NCBI GenBank assembly: GCA_025200525.1
Contig: CM045762.1
Location: 82,427,893-82,491,892 of the forward strand
DNA: 64,000 nt
Origin: Camellia lanceoleosa
Taxonomy: Eukaryota > Streptophyta > Magnoliopsida > Ericales > Theaceae
Reading direction: 5' to 3'
Shown here: in pieces, positions 60,170 through 64,000 of the stretch
How positions within the stretch are numbered: the first letter of the stretch is position 1
How the letters are laid out: each line of letters starts with the position of its first letter
The notes under the pieces: generated by a model
Database searches by the model: none
Seen by the model: only the letters and a program-made list of their open reading frames with translations
Told to the model about the DNA's origin: nothing
Translations under genes and position numbers: made by a program

Positions 60170-61435
60170 AAATGGTAGGATTGAACACATGTGAGTAAAG
60201 CAATGCACGCATGCACGCAATGTGTATATAAAAGGAACTTGAACACATGTGAGTAAAGCAATGCACGAAAGCACGCAATGTGTATAAAAAAGCAACTTGA
60301 ACACATATAAGTAAAGCAATGCACGCATGCACGCAATGTGTATAAAAAAGGAACTTGAACACATATCAGTAAAACAATGCACACGTGCACGCAATGTGTA
60401 TATAAAGGAACTTGAACACATATCAGTAAAGCAATGCACATGTGCACGCAATGTATATATAAAGGAACTTGAACACATATCAGTAAAGCAATGCACACGT
60501 GCACGCAATGTGTACATAAAGGAATTTGAACACATATCAGTAAAGCAATGCACACGTGCACACAATATGTATATAAAGGAACTTGAACACATATCAGTAA
60601 AGCAATGCACACGTGCACGCAATGCGTATAAAAAGGAACTTGAACACATATCAGTAAAGCAATGCACACGTGCACGCAATGTGTATATAAAAGAACTTGA
60701 ACATATATCAGTAAAGCAAGGCACACGTGCACGCAATGTGTATACAAAGGAACTTGAACACATATAAGTAAAGCAATGCACACGTGCACGCAATGTGTAT
60801 ATAAAGGAACTTGAACACATATCAGTAAAGGAATGCACACGTGCACGCAATGTGTATAAAAAGGAACTTGAACACATATCAGTAAAGCAATGCACACGTG
60901 CACGCAATGTGTATAAAAAGGAACTTGAACACATATAAGTAAAGCAATGCACACGTGCACGCAATGTGTATATAAAGGAACTTAAACACATATCAGTAAA
61001 GCAATGCACACGCAGCACAATGTGTCTAAAAGGAACTTGAAGACATATCGAAGCAATGCACACGTGCACGCAATGTGTATATAAAGGAACTTGAACACAA
61101 ATCAGTAAAGCAATGCACACGTGCACGCAATGTGTATATAAAGGAACTTGAACACATATAAGTAAAGCAATGCACACGTGCACGCAATGTGTATATAAAG
61201 GAACTTAAACACATATCAGTAAAGCAATGCACAAGTGCACGCAATGTGTCTAAAAAGGAACTTGAAGACATATCAGAAAGCAATGCACACGTGCACGCAA
61301 TGTGTATATAAAGGAACTTGAACACAAATCAGTAAAGCAATGCACACGTGCACGCAATGTGTATATAAAGGAACTTGAACACATATCAGTAAAGCAATGC
61401 ACACGTGCACGCAATGTGTATATAAAGGAAGGATG
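60170..61435. repeat. 57-bp tandem array with G-box (element C)
   Basis: About 22 units of 57 bp with the words GGAACTTGAACACATATCAG, TAAAGCAATGCACACGTGCA and CGCAATGTGTATATAAA. About 16 units have CACGTG, set in the inverted repeat TGCAC-AC-GTGCA. The first three units lack the G-box (CACGCATGCACG). Because 57 is a multiple of three, all frames can stay open; a 378-codon frame at 60047-61183 minus is an effect of this. Confidence 0.9.
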
Positions 61436-61439
61436 TAAG

Positions 61440-62360
61440 ACAATGTAAATGAGGCACGCATGCTGATGCAAATGAGGAGGCACACGTGCCGATGGTAATG
61501 AGGCACACGTGCCGATAGTAATGAGGCACACGTGCCGATGAGAATGAGGCGCACGTGCCGATGAAGATAGGGCATACATGCCAATGGAAATGGGGAGGCA
61601 CACGTGCCGATGAAAATGGGGCACACGTGCCGATGCAAAGTGAGGAGGCACACGTGGCGATGGAAGATGGGGTCACACGTGCCAATGAAAACAAGGCACA
61701 CGTGCCAACGAAGATAGGGGCACACGTGCCCATGCAAGTGAGGAGGCACACATGCCGATGATGACGGGGCATACGTGCCAACGAAGATGGGGGCACACGC
61801 GCCCATGCAAGTGAGAAGGCACACGTGCCGATGAAAATGGGGCACACGTGCCGATGGTAATGAGGCACACGTGCCGATGAGAATGAGGAGGCACACGTGC
61901 CGATGGTAATGAGGAGGCACACGTGCCGATGAAAACAAGGCACACGTGCCCATGCAAGTGAGGAGGCACACGTGCCGATGATGACGAGGCACACGTGCCG
62001 ATGAAGATGGGGGCACACATGCCAACGAAGATGGGGCACACGTGCCAACGAAGATGGGGGCACACGTGCCAATGAAGATGAGGGTACACGTGCCCATGCA
62101 AGTGAGGAGGCACACGTGCCAATGAAAATGGGGCACACGTGCCGATGCAAAGTGAGGAGGCACACGTGCCGATGCAAGTGAGGCACACGTGCCTATGGGA
62201 ACGAGGAGGCACACGTGCCTATGAAAGCGGGGCACATGTGCCCATGCAAGACGGGGCACACGTGCCTATGCAAGACGGGGCACACGTGCCTATGTAAAAC
62301 GGGCCACACGTGCCTATGCAAGACGAGGCACACGTGCCTATGAAAATGGGGAGGCACACA
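61440..62360. repeat. Short G-box array GGCACACGTGCC (element C)
   Basis: Around 36 copies of a 20-30 bp unit made of GGCACACGTGCC plus a variable spacer such as GATGAAAATG. I count about 30 CACGTG hexamers. The core is an inverted repeat GGCAC-AC-GTGCC. Most other copies differ by one base (CACATG, TACGTG). Confidence 0.9.
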
Positions 62361-62890
62361 TGCCAATGCAAGTGTGACACGCATGCCACACGAGTGTTTA
62401 AAAACAATGCAAGTGTGACACGCATGCCACACCAAATGTAAAACAACGCAAATGAACTCGTGTGCGCGACAACGCACGTTCTTTCTTTTTGAAATGCATG
62501 ATAATGCGAAACAAGGAGGTGCACGGCAACACAAATGATGTGCGGGGCAACGACAACACGAATGATGTGCGAGGTGACGTATGTATTGAGGTGCATGACG
62601 ATGCATGACAACGCTTGTAATAAAATGCATGACAATGCATGAGGGATGTGTATGATGGCGTGACGCAACGCACCGGACAACATGATGAATGCATGCAACG
62701 CACGCGGGGCAACTTTTGAATCTTGTAAATGGCAAAAGGATACAAAAGGATACAACATTGCATGAATTTGAGTGCCACGCATGGAAGACACGGTCTGAGG
62801 TCAAAACGGAGGCCGGTTGAGCGTCGGAGATACACTTTCTTGCACTTTCTTGGGCTATGAAGACCAGAAACCACTCATATGGCCTAAACA
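62361..62890. other. Spacer with dispersed CATGC/GCATGA words
   Basis: Contains two short repeats with GCAAGTGTGACACGCATGCC (about 62367 and 62408), then loose copies of TGCATGACAATGC-like words to about 62700. No gene is seen. Confidence 0.5.
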
Positions 62891-62894
62891 AGGC

Positions 62895-63110
62895 TGTGGG
62901 AACATCACCGGCTGGGATAGGAGGCCACTGGCTGTCCACTGGCTGCAAATAAATTCCATCGGCACAATATTATGCCGGCCGGCACAAAATGTTGCCGACC
63001 GGCAAAAAGTTGCTGAGTCGGGGCAGATTCGACTTTTCGCCTCGGGTCTTTTAAAATAGGGTTTCTAAACCCTATTTTCTTATTTCTCTTCCGCCGAAAA
63101 CCATCTCTCT
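62895..63110 (+). promoter_or_regulatory. Putative promoter/leader of the antisense PMD gene, element C
   Basis: A GGCCGGC cluster (62907-63005) is followed by GGGCAGATTCGACTTTTC (63021-63038), GGGTCTTTTAA and a perfect 12-bp inverted repeat: AAAATAGGGTTT at 63053-63064 and AAACCCTATTTT at 63067-63078. AAACCCTA is the plant telo-box, known near start sites of growth-linked genes. A CT-rich leader follows. Layout and ATG distance agree with element A. Confidence 0.5.
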
Positions 63111-63418
63111 CTCTCTAGAGCTTTTTTCTCTCCTCATTTTCTCATTTCTTTGTGTTTTCGCGCTTTTTCCGTCGTTCGATTCGCGAAGTTCATCGCGTTT
63201 CGGACATTTTCGACAGATTGAAATTTCATTTCGGCGCTCCCTTTGCTATTTCCACCTTTTTGGGACTTGTTCCCCTCGATTTCCTCTTCATTTCCATACC
63301 TTTTTCCCATCCCGACCTTTTCGGCCATTTTCCACCCTTCCGGGGGTTGACTTTTCAGTTGACTCTTCGTATTCCGACCCGATTTTCATCCCTCGACCAT
63401 TTTCCCATCATTCTCGAT

Positions 63419-63646
63419 ATGGCCGACGACGTTCCACGTGGCGGGACTTCCTCGGATCACGAGATGGATCCCGAGGTCGAGCTCCTCCCGTTGAGCGAGC
63501 GCCCTTTCGACCCGGTGACCTACCGGCCGGCGATTTACGTTCTACCACCCGGTGGACTACGCCAGTTCAGGAGCTTTGACATGGCGTTGGATCCTGAGCT
63601 CTTGCTACGCGAGCCTGTCTCCCACCTATCCTCCGGCGCTTCCGAG
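63419..63646 (+). CDS. Exon 1 of the antisense PMD gene of element C (partial gene)
   Basis: ATG 63419 opens 76 codons up to the GAG before GTAACT, a good donor. It reads MADDVPRGGTSS, then EVELLPLSERPFDPVTY and LREPVSHLSS. The exon-1 product in A has the same order (MVDDVPHDEALPE, SELLPLSIRPFNPAWY, REPVSHLS). Unlike A, this exon has no stop and an intact donor, so the gene may be usable. The intron, with phase 0, runs to at least 64000; the PMD core exon would follow outside the window. The role of the product is unknown. Confidence 0.65.
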
Positions 63647-64000
63647 GTAACTTTCTTTCTCTACTTTACTTTCCGCAATGTAGAATGTTTAACTGCCAAT
63701 TGTCAAAGTTGGTTGCATTCTTTAATTGCTTAGTTCCAATACACTGATATACTGTATATTGTAGTTGATTACAAACGCGTTTGCAAATGATTATCTATTT
63801 AAGACTCACATGCGCACACACTGCACTAGCCTTGAACCACTCAAACCACGGCACGCACCGTGTTTCACTGCAAACACCGACACCCGATATCTGTTTGAAT
63901 CTGAAAAACTTGCACGCATGCCACATTTGCACCGAGCCACTCAAACACACTGACGCATCATATGTTGTAGTTCACTGTAAACACACCGGCACCCGGTTAT

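Larger units (their letters stand above)
55986..64000 (-). mobile_element. Element C: second Ogre-like element (3' LTR and antisense region only)
   Basis: An LTR at 55986-59703 followed by the purine tract, conserved spacer, two arrays and the start of an antisense PMD gene. This repeats the order in element A from 1387 to 13400. It is inserted in the integrase of Tekay-2 after ATGAAAGG. Pol, gag and the 5' LTR lie to the right of the window. Confidence 0.88.

Noticed and set aside
60047..61183. A 378-codon open frame on the minus strand
   Set aside because: It crosses the 57-bp array. Because 57 is divisible by three the same 19 residues repeat, and other frames are open as well. No gene signal.
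61273..62259. Long minus-strand frames of 328 and 266 codons
   Set aside because: They read the GGCACACGTGCC array in several overlapping frames, giving low-complexity His/Cys/Arg peptides.

Overview
This is plant nuclear DNA made almost entirely of nested LTR retrotransposons. The evidence is Ty3/gypsy polyproteins of two plant lineages (chromodomain-bearing Tekay/Del type, and Tat/Ogre type with a second RNase H), plant-style introns, plant mobile-domain (PMD) coding sequence and AT-rich DNA with CpG decay. I see no host gene, rRNA, tRNA or CRISPR. An angiosperm is likely; the species cannot be read from the sequence.

Layout. Element A is a Tat/Ogre-like retrotransposon on the minus strand filling 1-39568. 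Its 3' LTR is at the left (1-1387, entering from outside the window) and its 5' LTR at the right (36091-39568, outer end missing). A tRNA-Arg-type primer site lies at 36068-36085. Gag runs from about 35170 down to 32975, then protease, RT, RNase H, second RNase H and integrase down to 18666. Between integrase and the 3' LTR lie two genes on the opposite (plus) strand: a six-exon PMD-type gene (13156-16002) and a two-exon DUF7745-like gene (16853-18003). Two younger elements sit inside A. Tekay-1 (1741-11475, plus) has nearly identical LTRs and a GAAAG target duplication. Element D (23666-32974, plus) is a small-LTR Tat/RIRE2-like element with long tandem arrays and its own antisense ORF.

Right of A is a chimeric zone. 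Fragment E (39569 to about 44530) holds a degenerate antisense-type ORF related to that of D, a 125-bp array, an unrecognised Arg/Ser-rich then coiled-coil ORF, and a 52-bp array. Fragment B (about 44560-49449) is an A-family element with the same DUF7745-like gene, the same 143-bp intron and a decayed pol. B is cut by Tekay-2 (49450-55985). Tekay-2 is cut inside its integrase by element C, another Ogre-like minus-strand element: 3' LTR 55986-59703, two G-box-rich arrays, and exon 1 of its own PMD gene at 63419-63646. C runs out of the window.

The coding regions are mostly pseudogenes (CAG/CGA to stop changes, small indels). The best-preserved genes are the antisense ones: splice sites, phase-0 introns, intron length and a leader module with fixed distance to the ATG are recognisable between copies. 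The most unexpected pattern is in the tandem arrays. Those in A, C, D and E, although unrelated in sequence, are each built from short inverted repeats, and in several the monomer variants change both arms of the stem together. All identities and counts here are by eye.
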